Shown: piece after piece, positions 21,855-33,975 of the stretch
Position numbering within the stretch: position 1 is the first letter of the stretch
Layout of the letters: every line of letters starts with the position of its first letter
Source of the DNA: Megascapheus bottae
Taxonomy: Eukaryota > Chordata > Mammalia > Rodentia > Geomyidae
DNA: 64,000 nucleotides
Assembly (NCBI GenBank): GCA_024803745.1
Contig: JANJXV010000004.1
Span: 52,704,358 to 52,768,357 of the forward strand
Direction: 5' to 3'
Program-made: the position numbers and the translations under genes
The notes under the pieces: model-generated
Told to the model about the DNA's origin: nothing
Databases searched by the model: none
Seen by the model: only the letters and a program-made list of their open reading frames with translations

Positions 21855-24529
21855 TATAATATCCAAATAGCAGGGTATGCAAAGTAAAGATGGAGAAGGC
21901 CGCTTATAAACCCTACAGTTAAGTCCTGGGAAAATTGTTCCATAAGCCTTAATAGTAAACAGAAGAAATGCAGAGAGGGGAAAAAAACATCTTTAATTAC
22001 CTCTCAGTTCCCTCCCTAATGTTTTGAGGGTTTGTGCCTGATTTATTTTTCCTCATCTAATTTCTTTAAGTACCTCATCCCATGAGCTATATAAAATTTA
22101 TTCTGAGAAAGTCAGGGCCTAGATGTGAGCCAATAAATGGTTTAACCTTGCGTGTTTATACATACGGCTGTAATAATTCTGTCCCACAGTTCCAGAATTT
22201 GACACACTCATCTGCAGTGGGTTTAAATACGCTTTACAATACTTCACCTATCTTTCCACTTACTCACTATCATATTCTTTTAGTTCACTTGTTTATACTT
22301 TCTGATTGCAATGTTCAAATGAAATATCATACCAACATATGAGAAATAGGAAAGTCCGTTAAATAGACTGGTTTATCATAAGAACTCACAAAATTAAACT
22401 TTTATATTAAAGTAAACATATTCTGTATTTAATATAAATCTTCAAAAATCTCTGTCCTAAATGGAGAAAAGGCATAATCACATTAATGACCAAACTTGCT
22501 AACTTGAGAAAATTGTCTCAGTATGCACAACAATTATGTTTAAATTAAATAGTATTAATTATTTCTATTATTATTATTACTACTATTACTATTATTATTA
22601 TCAGGAGTAGAGTCAGGATGAAATTCATATTGTGTATTTTAATCCTTTTCCGGGCCCTGGCCCATCATCTCATCCACATCTACAATATGTGCCTTACCTC
22701 ACACCAGAAGGAGAAAATAAATCCATTTCTCCTCTGCCTCATGTGTACAGGAGTCCTAGTTAGCAAGGTACAGTTTAACTGCTTCTTATTGGGAAAATGA
22801 TCACAGAGGCTTTTCTTCATGCATTTTGAATTTTTTCCATCATTGAGGAAATGTTCACTATACATAATTGCATGCTTTCTAATACTGCTTTCCTTCAAAT
22901 TGGATTTTCCCCCTATGGATTTTAAAGCTACTTCCATTAGAGAAACGTAAAAACAGTTGTAATTTCAGCAATTTGCTATTTTCCTCCTTTTGGGAGAGTT
23001 TTACTCATTGTATTTGAAGGATAAATAACTCAATGATCTTGAAATATTTAATGTGAAAGAGATGTCAAGATTCTCAACACAAGAAAACACACTCAATATG
23101 CCATAAAGGGTAGTTTGAAAAGCAGAACCAATTTTTAGTAGATACATAAACTCCTATTTAACTACTAGCACTTTCCATTTCCTGATTCCGGCCCTATAAT
23201 GAGCTATTCTGTGTTTATGTGTGTTCAATTTGGATACTAGTCCTACTTAATATAATCCCACATGGTTAAGGCTTTGAGAAGTTTCCCCACAAAGGGAACT
23301 TAAACAGGAAGGGAAAGCAACAAACCAACAATGCAACTTAAGAGTCATTTGGGGGACAAAACATGGTAGAATATCTTCTCAAATTGCAGGGGTTTAAACA
23401 TGAAATCTCATCAAACACCCTGCAGAGGCACAACATATTGCTTTTATAGAATGTCACATCTTAGAACTGCACTGATTGTGAGCGGTACATGTTTGAATTG
23501 GTTGAGAAAGTTCCCAGTCAATTCGCCAGAATTTCCATGGGCCTAGCTCCAGTCCTATGAAGCACAACCATTTCCTACCAATATTCAAACTCTGAAGACA
23601 GAGACTACTTAGGCGTACACATTATTGCTGGGTTGAGTTATAATGAAAGGGCTCATCTCCACATCAAACTCTTTTCCTTGGAAGCCTATCTCTTATTAGC
23701 TTGCCCTGATCAGATGTACATATAGGTTGCTGGTCAAAGCCATTGTTACGAACAGGAACTGGGATCATTTAAGATATTACCTTTTTTAAGTACTAAAAAA
23801 GAAATCTCCAAAAAAAAGACTCAAAGGAACCCAAATGTCACTTTGGATACTTATTAAAATTATGCAAAGGGACTGGAAAACTCATTTTTTTATATTGAAC
23901 CCCTTTTAGTAGCTCGCTCTGGGTACACAGAAACTGATAGTACTGAGTGTCAAACTCAGCCTAGCTCCAGCATCTATAATTTCTAATATGAGCCACAATG
24001 GTATAGCAGAGAATGGGAGGTATTAATGAGAATACAATCTTAAACTTCTAAACAAAATCATGAAATTAAATATTAATATTTTCATTACCTCTTGATCATT
24101 CCACACACTATGACTCATTTTGTATATTTATTTATTTATTAAGGTTCTACTTGGTGCCAAGCACAACCCGAAAGAATAAGGCAGAGAGTAAAAACATGAC
24201 TTTGAGACATTACCATGAAAGAGAAAAAGGATGAACAGAAAACTAGACAGACAAAGAAAGAAGTTTGGGATTAAAATTAAGTAAATGTTCAGTGTTAGAA
24301 TTAAATTGCCAAAATTATATCCTATACTTAAAAAAAAAGAAAAGAAAAAAAGGAAAGTGAAGTTTTTCTTTGCTGACCATTTTTGAAAACTGAAATACAG
24401 CTGCCTTAGTACCGTCTTCCAACCTGTCTCAGAACTGAGGTTTACAGAAGTTGTACTCAAATGTATTTTAGTTAGAATTCCAGTATCCCCTTCATAGTTT
24501 TCATCTTCCCTTTGTTTTTGCTTTGCGTT
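21855..24529. other. Unique AT-rich DNA, no gene recognised
   Basis: Includes an (ATT/ACT)n tract at 22557-22602. 23900-24010 is faintly SINE-like on the minus strand but not callable. No coding evidence. Confidence 0.5.
22557..22602 (+). repeat. (ATT)n microsatellite with ACT variants
   Basis: Trinucleotide run of ATT/ACT units. Confidence 0.9.
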
Positions 24530-24754
24530 GTTTTGGTTGCCCGTATTATGGCTTGAACTCAAGACCTGGGTGGTATCCCTTAGCTTTTTTTTGCCCAAGG
24601 ATGGTGGCTCCACTGCTTAAGCTCCAAATATGGCTCTTTGATGGTTAATTAGAGAGGAGATTCATGGACTTTGTTGCCCAGGCTTTCTTCAAACCAAAAA
24701 CCTCAGATCTCAGTCTCTTGAGTCACTAGAATAGGCATGAACCAGCACCCAGCT
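24530..24754 (-). repeat. SINE, B1-headed with Geo right half
   Basis: 'ggcttgaactcaagacctgg' at the Geo end, 'ggttaattagagaggagatt' linker, 'gaataggcatgaaccagcac' at the B1 end. Open frames over it are artefacts. Confidence 0.87.
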
Positions 24755-25599
24755 GCAGTCTGATATTTTAAAAATCAATGAGAATATTGGCTTTAAAAAT
24801 TCTCCCTTAATACCGAAGCTTTGTTATGCTAGCAGCTCCAGATAAAGCCAATGAATGAACCCCTAACCACTCCATCTTGTCTGGCCCAATGGAAATGAAA
24901 TGTTTTAAATATATGCCATTATAATATAACAGTGCCCCTCTATTTATTTGTCTATATTGTAAAGGTGATATACAGTGGGCTTTCAGTTTTATGTCAGGTA
25001 AAGTAGATTTCTTGTTTTATTTGAACAGTCACCTCTTCACTCATTTTCTCAGTTTTTTTTTGTCCCCCTGCTGAAATAGTGCACCTTTTTAAAGTATCAG
25101 TTGTATAGTCATCTGGGTTCTTCCAAATTGTCTGGATAAGCAACAATGAGCCAAGGAAGAATGGAAAGACCAAGTGTCACATAAGACAACTTGAATCTGG
25201 CTTTCCATAATCATGGACAGATTCCAAACTTGGAATAAAATGATACCTTGTTTGGAATAACCCTTCTCTTGAGGCTGCCAGCTTGCTGATTCAGTGCAAA
25301 GTGAGACCAGAACTTTCTTTTGAAAACCATGAGGCCCCAAGCTGAAGCTTCTGATTCGATATTGATTTTGCAATCCACAGTCATTAAGAAGACTGCTGCT
25401 TATGTTTATGCTTCCCTGCTCTACTTGAAGGAATCTTTGGTTCTCTCTCCTCACCCTGGAAGGTGGAAATGTTCTTGCAAATGGTAAAGAGGTCATTTCA
25501 AGTGTCTTTTCTAGAACTACATGGGCTTTATGTACTACCTGGGTTTTATCTTTTTTTTTAACAGAAAGGTAAAACAGTTCAGGAAGGCAGGTTGGCTCC
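24755..25599. other. Unique DNA; a 135-codon open frame on the minus strand
   Basis: 25089-25496 is open on the minus strand but the translation has no motif I recognise and no exon signals stand out. I do not call it a gene. Confidence 0.4.
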
Positions 25600-25745
25600 T
25601 GATCTCTCCATTCTACCTCCTACTAACATAGGGACTTGGACTCTTACTATTCTTTACCTCAGTTTCCTCTCCATCAAGTGACAATAATCCCTACTTAAAT
25701 AAAGTTGAGACCCTTATATGTACTTTAAAAAGTGTGTTCACGGTT
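25600..25745 (+). repeat. MIR SINE remnant
   Basis: 'ctttacctcagtttcctctc' then 'caataatccctacttaaata' follow the MIR core and 3' part in order. Confidence 0.65.
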
Positions 25746-26399
25746 GAGTTCTTAAATTGTGTCTTTATGAGAATTTCCAATAGAAATTGGGATCAATTTT
25801 CATTTCCTATGCTCCATTGCACCTAAGCATTACAATAAGTCTATAGAGCATCCTGTACTTTGAAAGTGCTGATCTAATAGATGCCTCAATTGACCCAAGG
25901 CCTAATTTCTGTTCACTCTTGGCTGAGTCAGCTCTTAACTCTTCCCCTTAGCCTTTTCATTTTGTTCACCAACAGTTTAGGCTCTCCTGTGAATTATCAA
26001 CAACAAAAGGTAGCTGTTAAGATACAATACACAGCATGCCCAGTTTTGGCTCATTAAGGTCTTGCCTATGAAAGGCAAGAGAGACAAGAAAACATCCCAT
26101 CATGAGAAGTCTCATCCAGAATAGATAGATAATAGAGAATAAATAACTGTGGTGAACTCTTCTGAGAGGCTCGGTATGGGGGGAAAAAACACAGATATTC
26201 AAGTGAACTGTACAAGTGTCTCCCTTTTCCATCATGATTCTTGGTGGATTCCTTATTGGGGTTTCCTTTGGAATTTCCCCTGTGACAGAAGAATTGAAGT
26301 AAAAAAAAAATCACCAGCACAAAGGAAGCTACTAGAATAGCAATCTTTATCATCAAGGGGGATAAAATGATAGAAAGCATACACTGGTAGAACTATTAG

Positions 26400-26659
26400 G
26401 GGACAGTTTTCCCTGAAAATCATGTTGAAAGTGTTTAAACAGAGTAGGACTGTATCGGAATGTCATACCTGGTGTATTATATGTATATTTGTTTGTTTAT
26501 TTGAAAAAGGAAAATACAAGATGAGCAGAGGGGATAAGGGGAGGGAAAGTAACAGAAAAACATGGGAAAAGGTAACAGTGTTCAAGAAGTAATATGCCCA
26601 CTACCTGATGAATTTAATGTTACCCCTCTGTACATCACTCCAACAATAAAATTTTAAAA
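26400..26659 (+). mobile_element. Old L1 3' UTR, lineage A
   Basis: Same order as the 3' UTR at 2700-2985: 'attatatgtatatttgtttg', 'gaaaatacaagatgagcaga', 'gtaacagtgttcaagaagta', 'ctacctgatgaatttaatgt', 'caacaataaaatttt'. More diverged than the copies at 1-6.5 kb. Confidence 0.75.
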
Positions 26660-26735
26660 AGAAGTAATGTACCCACTATCTGATGAATGTAACTATAACA
26701 CCTATATACATCACCCTGACAATAAAATAAAAAAG
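26660..26735 (+). repeat. Second copy of the terminal L1 3'-UTR segment
   Basis: AGAAGTAATGTACCCACTAT ... 'caataaaataaaa' repeats 26585-26659 with a 75-bp offset. Either a tandem duplication or a second, very short L1 inserted into the first one's A tail. Confidence 0.8.
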
Positions 26736-26949
26736 AGTAGGATTCAGAATAGTTCACTGGAAATTTATATATTTGAAAAAATTGCATTAAATCATGATGT
26801 GCTTCATCAGGAATTTAACCTCCATCTGATCCAGGCCATAGGTCCAGCAGGAAGGAGATAGGAGATAGAGAACCACAGAGTTAACTCCGTAGGGTCTGAG
26901 TTTCTTGCATGCACTTCTGACTCATAGCAGCTGCCATGTTACAAATAAA

Positions 26950-27085
26950 TAAAGAGACAGAACCAAGTTCAAATCCTGACCTTGTCAACTGTGTGACTTC
27001 ACTTCTCAGAACCTCCCTTTCTCTATCTGAAACAGTTGGATTATTTCCAAATTCTGTTTCCAGAATTCTATAATTTTATTGTTCT
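26950..27085 (+). repeat. MIR SINE remnant
   Basis: 'gttcaaatcctgaccttgtc aactgtgtgacttcacttct cagaacctcc' is the MIR B box and core in plus orientation. Confidence 0.75.
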
Positions 27086-27115
27086 CTTTAGAAAGCAGAT
27101 ACTCAGGAGCAAATT

Positions 27116-27164
27116 AAAAGTACCTGCTGCTCTAAAAAAAAAAAAAAAAAGTACCTGCTGCTCT
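27116..27164 (+). repeat. Poly(A)-only insertion with 18-bp TSD
   Basis: AAAAGTACCTGCTGCTCT occurs at 27116-27133 and again at 27147-27164, separated only by As. This is what a retroinsertion truncated to nothing but its tail looks like. Confidence 0.85.
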
Positions 27165-27170
27165 TGTACT

Positions 27171-27222
27171 CCTGAGCCACTTAGGTTCTGGTATTATAGG
27201 CAGGAGCCATTTGCCCAGCTAG
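27171..27222 (-). repeat. B1-type SINE head fragment
   Basis: 'ggtattataggcaggagcca' then 'tgcccagct' is the 5' end of a B1 head in minus orientation. The rest is missing. Confidence 0.5.
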
Positions 27223-30200
27223 CACTGCTCTTCTAAATATAAGCTTAAGGGGGTAAAAATGAAAGTTGGAAGGCTAAATTGATGAGTTTGGCCTATCATA
27301 CCCGATAGTCTTTCCACCTTGCCCGCATATCCAGTGCACAGATGAAACTGTTCCTATGGGAAGGACTACAAGATATTTGAATGAAAATCAATTCTATATC
27401 ACTATATACATATAGCTCAAGGTAAAGCCCCTATATAATTGTGGGCATTATAGAACTAATAAAACAAAATGTGTCATCAAAAAGCATTTGTAACGGGACT
27501 AAATACCATGACTGTTTATACTAAAAATAAACAGTAAAAAATAAACAGGCTTACCTTAACTTTGGTCTACTGTGAAGGCACAGTGGAAGCTTTTCTAAAT
27601 GACAAATAGGACCTTAACAATCACTATGAAAGCTATACATACCATCAAATCAATTACATGATAACTAGACTGTCGTGAAGGAATAAACAGCCTGTTTCTA
27701 AAATGTAAAATTGGATCCAAAGTAGAATTCAGGAAAAAGAGAAATGGTTCCTATCGCTTTAAAATCAGGCAATATGTACTCATCCTGGCATGTGAGGTGT
27801 CCACATGAATTAGATGAGGAGGAAAGATGGGGAAACTCAGTCAACCAATGCATTCAGAGAGAAGCAAGCCACTTCCTCGGCTCATTCCCAGAACACGCTC
27901 CCCATCCCTCCAGCTCCAAACATGCCATCTGTAGCGCTCTTCTCTCCCTGGCCTCCCCTTTGAACTGAGTGAATATACAATTGAATTAGATCTCGCCATT
28001 AGAGAAATTGGTCCCTAGAGAGCAGCTCTGAAATCACTCAAGCAGAAAAGTGAGAAAGCACGTTTTATGGTTTGCTGAATGATTCCTAGGCTCCGTAAAA
28101 ACTCGCAGCCAGGCCTCCTCTTACACTGGGCTCCAACCATAAATTCCACACAGGATCAACGGATGATAAATGATCAGATAAACATTTTTATTTTATGCCT
28201 CAACAATTTATTTAATCTTCTACTTATCAAACTCTGTTGACCCAACTTACTCGGTGAAAACACACATTCAGCATGGATTATTTACCTTTGCTCACTCAAG
28301 CAGCTACACAAGAATCCACTCATTTGTTATCCTGGATACCTACTCTCCCGTGCCCATTCATCTTGGTTTTGGTTTTTGGGTTTTTTTTTTCTGCCCCGCT
28401 ATTGATTTTATGAAGAAGGTCTTTTTTTAAAATTTGTTCCTCATAGATGGTATTGACATAACTGTGTTTTTCTATTTTACCTTGTAAAGTGTATTGTAAA
28501 CATGTTATGTGAGATATTTCATTTTATCCCATGAGGAAAATCCTGCTGTGAGTGGTAGAATATTGGAACAATCCTCTGCCTTTTACAGTGTTTCCGAATA
28601 CTAGGACATTTTGTTAAAATCATGGTTAATCATCCGGCCTCCCTTTCTCTATTTATAAAGCAAGAATGTAGGAAAAACTAGGATTGTACCTACAGATGTG
28701 ATCACTAGAGGAGGTGTGCATCAAAAATATCAGATGTAATAGCACTAATATTAGATTAGTGAATTCCTTCACCACTACAGGTGTAATTCTTTCAAAATGC
28801 CCATAAAAGCAAAAAAATTAGCTATTTGGGGAATGTATGCTTATTATTTAAAAGACATGTTTCTGTTTATATGAAACATTGTTGTGGATTGTTATACAAA
28901 ACTATAATGGCTGTTTCATTATTAAATGTACCTGTTTGAAAAAATCAGTTGAATTAAAAAAATGCATAATAAAATCAATCTGTAGCCGGGAGGAGAGAGT
29001 CCCAATAGTTTAGGGTAAAATTAAAAATTATATATCTGTGTTCAAAGTGTTCCCCAACAAATACCTTACTTTTATGGTTTTAATGGCAGGTGATTTTTAT
29101 TGTGATAAAACTTGAAGATAATACATTTTTGTGAAAATAATAAAATCGTAGTTCCAAAATTAACTGTATATTTTGGGTTGTTTTTGCCTTCTGTTTGTTC
29201 ACAGAAGATAAAATGAAAACCATATTTCCTCTCCAGTCAGCCTTCTCTGCTAACTCAAACTTTTTCTAAGTCCTTAGCAGTTCAAAGAAGATACAAACAG
29301 CCTTTAGGAAATAATCTCCTTCCTTTTTTGGAGTTTGTAGAGGTATAGTCTAATTAACAATTTATGTGCATAGTTCCCCTTTAACTTCTGTTTGAATGCC
29401 TGGGTTCAAACAAGCCTCTAGCAGAACACTTAATATAAAGATACTCAAATGCACTCATGGGTAGATTAAAGTGTCCACATCCAAAGCAACTATGAGATTT
29501 GATCTCAAATTTTTCCATTGAAAAAAATCAAGAAAAGATAGTGTTGTTTTTGTTTTTTGTTGTTGTTGTTATTGTTAATACAGATATGAATGTCACTTTC
29601 CATCTCTCATTCATCTTTCAAAGCTTGTCAGGTTTTTTGGATTTCAGTCTGTCACTAATATTTATCAGTTACTTATCATGTCCAGCTAAGAAAAAGAAAG
29701 CACCTAATACATGGTTTAGGACTTCAGGGAATTGTGAGAAATATGGCTTCAGGCAATCATATTTGCACATAAGAAATATCCATGTTCCAGAAAGTGAACA
29801 CATCATTTCAGCACTGCTGTGTATGTTGGGGTATGTATGATGGGGTTTCTTACAGATCACAAATAATCCTACATTCTGGAAAGGTTTTTCTTTTTGCTCT
29901 TTTTTTTCTTTTAGAATTTGTCTCAGACTGCTTGTTGTTATAATATCATCATTACGGAGGACTCTCTCACATTATCTCTCTGACCAAGATTCTTGAATTC
30001 TCTTTTGAGGATACTGAGAATAAAAGATTATTTCAAACTTCTGCAGAATTCTTCTTCTAAGTAACCCTAATACCTTATTGCTTGATTATTAATTTCAGAA
30101 ATATTGATCCCTAGAGTCAGCTTAATTAGTATTTATAGGTAGTGAAGAATGAATTGGTATTATGTAAGTGCTCAGCATGGTACCCTGTCAGTACCCTGTC

Positions 30201-30616
30201 AGTACCCTAGCAGTCCTAGCATACTGGTACACTTCCCTTCTGTGTACAAAGCTTCCCAGAACAGATAGCTAGCATCCTAAGCACAGTACAATGGTCAGTG
30301 TATAGTTGTCACATGTGGTCAGTAGGCTTTCAACACAAATCTAGGGACTAGCCCTGCTCATACCGAAGGTAATTACAAGAAAAGAATGACAAGTCTGGTC
30401 TATTCCGCCTATGTCTGCCCTGTCCAATATTGTCTTAAACTGGAATCCCTATGGCTGCATTACCTTCTCAAGTAGAAGCTTATCATCCCTTATCTCTAGA
30501 TTCCCACTGGGGAGGAATCCATGGAGTTTGCATTGCCTTCTCTCTTTCTTAATGTGAACCACTTTCATTCTGATACTATTTTTCTATCATTTTCACTGAC
30601 ATCATCATCGTCACTA
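27223..30616. other. Unique AT-rich DNA, no gene recognised
   Basis: 28600-28700 may be a MIR trace ('ctccctttctctatttataa'). 30178-30211 has three CAGTACCCTGT-type units, period 12. No coding or RNA-gene evidence. Confidence 0.45.
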
Positions 30617-30818
30617 TTTATGGACTTGAACTCAGTGTCTGAGCACTGTCCTTGAGCTCTTTTTGCTCGAGTAGTGCTCTACCACTTTGAGTACAGCTCC
30701 ACTTCCTATTTTCTGATAGGTAATTAGAGATAAATCTCACAAGCTTTCCTGCCCATGTTCTTTAGTTCTCAGCCTTCTGAGGAGCTAGGCATGAACCACC
30801 AGTGTCCTTCTCTAGCTT
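30617..30818 (-). repeat. SINE, B1-headed with Geo right half
   Basis: 'ggacttgaactcagtgtctg', 'gtagtgctctaccactttga', linker 'ggtaattagagataaatctc', then a shortened B1 head. Confidence 0.85.
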
Positions 30819-31734
30819 ATTTTTTTATTTCTATTTCTATTTTACTATTCTCCTTGTTTAATATCAAAGACTATTTCATAAAGACCTTTCTTTCCTTTGA
30901 ATGGATGTGGATCCCCATGAATCACCACTGTCTTCACAGAATATCCAGATAAAAAGAAAGAAAAAAAATAACACAGGTAGAAAAGATTTGGAATCTGCTA
31001 TTCTTCAGTCCCTTACATAAACATGCAAGTCTTTATTTTGCATAAAACAAAGCATATTCAGACATGCATGATTTATGGCTTACTGGCATTTTGGTGTCTT
31101 TTTTAATCCAAATTTTACTTTCTCTAACACGAATAGTTCTTTTCATGATGACATTTAAATAAAATTTTCTACAAAAGACAGAAGTAAGACTAGCTGAGCA
31201 TCAATGTACCACACTAGGGGAGCCCCCAGTGAGATGGCACATAGCTATCTACTTAGGGAAGGCTGAGATAACCAACCCTGGAGCCCATCACTCCTACATA
31301 GGAACATGACTGCTCAACACAAAAAGTGGTACCTAAGACCACATTTACACAAGAGCCCAATTACTATAAAGCATGTTTCATTTCCCCAAATACCTAGAAA
31401 TTTGAAAGTGAACCAGTTTTGAGCTATTAACATATCACGGTGTCTTCAGTGTCTCAAACAGTGATAATATCACAGTTGGAGTGGAAATTTGACTGAGCAA
31501 CTCACTCTTCTTCAATTAGCACATTGTGTGAGTATTCTGATCATCCAAAGCATTTTGCATCTACCCATAAATTTCTTCCACCCTGGTTCACTTGAGCAAT
31601 AATGTTTTGTTGACTTTGCTAACTTTATATGAAGTGCAAATTTAAGAAAAAAAATGCTTTCCTCATCAATTTCCTTGGTGGAAGAGCACTGACCATAATG
31701 TAGGGTTTAAATGTAAATTTATGTATCTCTCTTG
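30819..31734. other. Mostly unique; possible 7SL-like monomer at 31205-31310
   Basis: 'agatggcacatagctatcta cttagggaaggctgagataa' is reminiscent of a free 7SL-derived monomer (PB1-like). Too diverged to assert. The remainder is unassigned. Confidence 0.3.
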
Positions 31735-32090
31735 GATGAAACATTATGAACGAAAGCTGACAGCAGTGACTCCATTTTGTGGCTCAGACTCCATCTTGTG
31801 CTGTGGTGACCACTCTGCAAAATTGCTGAGAGGTAAAAGGAAAAGTCATTTTCTGAGAAGGAACCTCCTGAAGATTATACAAACCAGAGTAGTGATTTAG
31901 GGGTGGCAGACAACCTATGTAGCCCTCTTAAACTTCCTCTTTTACCTATAAGTAGAGTCTCAAGCCCCTCTACAATCCATTATCAGTTCTATAGCCTGTG
32001 AAAATCTATGCTCCCCAAATTAATGTCTTTTTGCTTTGTACATAGTCTAAGTATCTGTGTGGAAACAGATCAAAGTCTTTAAAATCAAGC
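31735..32090 (+). mobile_element. Probable ERV LTR remnant
   Basis: The doublet 'gactccattttgtggctcag actccatcttgtgctgtggt' is a wording typical of ERV1/MER4-type LTRs, and the block has the right size. Ends and TSD are not clear and the family is not identified. Confidence 0.4.
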
Positions 32091-32518
32091 TACTCCCGAA
32101 TTCTCTCCTGCTTTTACTACTTCTGGTCATTTCTATTTTTCCATGTACCGAGGGGCTTAAAACATCATGCTTCCCATTCACAATGAAGTGAGATACTCAG
32201 AGTGAGGCAATTCCTTTACCAAATGCAGAACCTTCCAGAAGCCACTTCAGATAGTCAGTGAATAAAACACCTCTCATAAGCCTAGAGGAGAAAATCAGGA
32301 ATGACAAACTGAGAATGTCTCCTATCATAGGTTATGTAGCAGTCCTGGTATATAATTTATTTTATTGTAAGAAATGTATACGTGCGTATGTACTTCAATA
32401 AAATACTAAGGTATTTTCATTAGAAGATTATACTTAGCATATTAATCTAACATTGAAGGCTATTTTATGCTTATCTGCACTACAATCATCTAAGTTTTGT
32501 TTTCGTTCTTAGGGGCTC
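32091..32518. other. No recognised feature
   Basis: Unique AT-rich sequence. Confidence 0.4.
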
Positions 32519-32527
32519 TGTGTGTGT

Positions 32528-32576
<49 letters not shown>
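32519..32576 (+). repeat. (TG)n microsatellite
   Basis: About 28 TG units with one interruption, abutting the tail end of a minus-strand SINE. Confidence 0.98.
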
Positions 32577-32578
<2 letters not shown>

Positions 32579-32755
32579 CTAAGGTTTGAACTCAGGGTCT
32601 TCTGCTTTCTGGGTAAATTACATCGGTCACATCTTCAGTCCTTTTTGCTTTAGTTATTTTTCAGAGAGGATCTTAAGCTTTTTGTCCAGGCTGGCTTCAA
32701 ACCATGATCCTCCCACCTATGTTTTCCAGACAGTAAAGATTATAGACTTATATCC
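32577..32755 (-). repeat. B1-related SINE, degenerate dimer
   Basis: 'gtccaggctggcttcaaacc' and 'atgatcctcccacctatgtt' are B1 in reverse complement, with a diverged right half on the left. Confidence 0.65.
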
Positions 32756-32876
32756 TGTATTAGAGTTTGTGGAGATACAATCTTGGTAATATCTTTTGCC
32801 TGAGCTAACCTCAAACTACAATTCTCTTGAGCTCTAAAATCACTAAGATTACAGTCATGAATCATTGTGCCTAGTA
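32756..32876 (-). repeat. B1-type monomer, degenerate
   Basis: 'gagctaacctcaaactacaa', 'aagattacagtcatgaatca', 'gtgcctag'. A second, separate B1 piece in the same orientation. Confidence 0.6.
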
Positions 32877-33164
32877 TATCAATTAAAAGTTTCAGAAGTT
32901 ATTTTAAAGAATGATGGTAAGTTAATAACAGTATAGTCATAAGTCTACAAACTAGACATTGTGAAAATGGCATTCTAGTTATGGAAATCTGAGAAGACAG
33001 TACAGTACAAAAATTCCCTTCTAAAACTGTAGGTAATTCTTTATCTTTGGCTACATTTCCAGAGACTTAAACAGGACAAACAAAAATGATTTTTAACTAG
33101 GCAAATAGTAATAGAAATGAAAATAAAAATTACCATTAACAGATCCATCCTTGAAGAAAAAGAA

Positions 33165-33208
33165 CATATATATATACATATATATATGTATATATATATA
33201 TATATATA
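33165..33208 (+). repeat. (TA)n microsatellite
   Basis: TATATA with TACA/TGTA interruptions at the A-tail position of the adjacent minus-strand SINE. Self-complementary. Confidence 0.95.
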
Positions 33209-33405
33209 CATATTGTCAGTCCTGGAGCTTGAACTCAGGACCTGGGTACTATCCTTGGACACTTTTTACTCAAGGCTAGCACTCTGCCACTTGAGCCACA
33301 ATGCCATTTCCTGCTTTTTCTGAGTATGTGGTACTAAGGAATCGAACCCAGGGTTTCATGCATGCTAGGCAAGCACTTGACCACTAGGCTACTCTCCTAG
33401 CCCTG
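33209..33405 (-). repeat. IDL-Geo SINE
   Basis: 'gtcagtcctggagcttgaac', 'ctctgccacttgagccacaa', then the ID-like half: 'ggaatcgaacccagggtttc', 'catgctaggcaagcacttga', 'ccactaggct'. B box well conserved. Confidence 0.95.
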
Positions 33406-33704
33406 AAAAAACAATTTTTAAGAAGATTATCAGGAGAATGACACATAGGTGAGGACAGAGAAGTGTGAAGAGGGGTGGGAGGAAGATGGATATATAGGAG
33501 TTGATTCAAATAAACACTAACTTTAGAACATAATCAAAATGACTATAAGAAACTACAATATGGTCCCACAGTCACATGCAAGTTATTTCAGAGGTGATGA
33601 CAGATACTGAGTTTAAAGATTTGTATACTGTTTGGAAGGATGATAGAATACTGAATCATGTTTGACAAGGGTAAGTCAGAAACAGAGGATTTAAAATAAC
33701 TCTT

Positions 33705-33964
33705 AATGACTCTGGGCTCAGGTGACTCACGCCTGTAATCCTAGCTATTCTGGAGGTTGAGATCTGAGGCCTGTGGTTCAAAGCCAGCCCTGGAAAGAAA
33801 GTTTGTGAGACTCCTATCTCCCATTAACCACCAGAAAATCAGAAGTTGAGCTGTGGCTCAATGTAGTAGAGAACTAGCCTTAATCTGAAAAGCTCAGGGA
33901 CCTCACTCAGACCCTATTTCAAGCTCCAACACCGACAAAAACAAACAAATAAATAATAAAAATG
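33705..33964 (+). repeat. SINE, B1-headed with Geo right half, 11-bp TSD
   Basis: 'ggtgactcacgcctgtaatc', 'gaggttgagatctgaggcct', 'gagactcctatctcccatta', Geo 'gagctgtggctcaatgtagt', then an AAAC/AAAT tail. AAATAACTCTT flanks at 33694-33704 and 33965-33975. Confidence 0.94.
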
Positions 33965-33975
33965 AAATAACTCTT

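Noticed and set aside
23900..24010. Possible minus-strand B1 piece
   Set aside because: Only 'atatgagccaca' and a few neighbouring bases agree.
24128..24613. 161-codon open frame on the minus strand
   Set aside because: Its first part translates the Geo end of a SINE and the rest is low-complexity Leu/Phe-rich sequence; no family resemblance.
28600..28700. MIR-like fragment
   Set aside because: Agreement limited to about 30 bases of core; mentioned only within the surrounding unassigned stretch.
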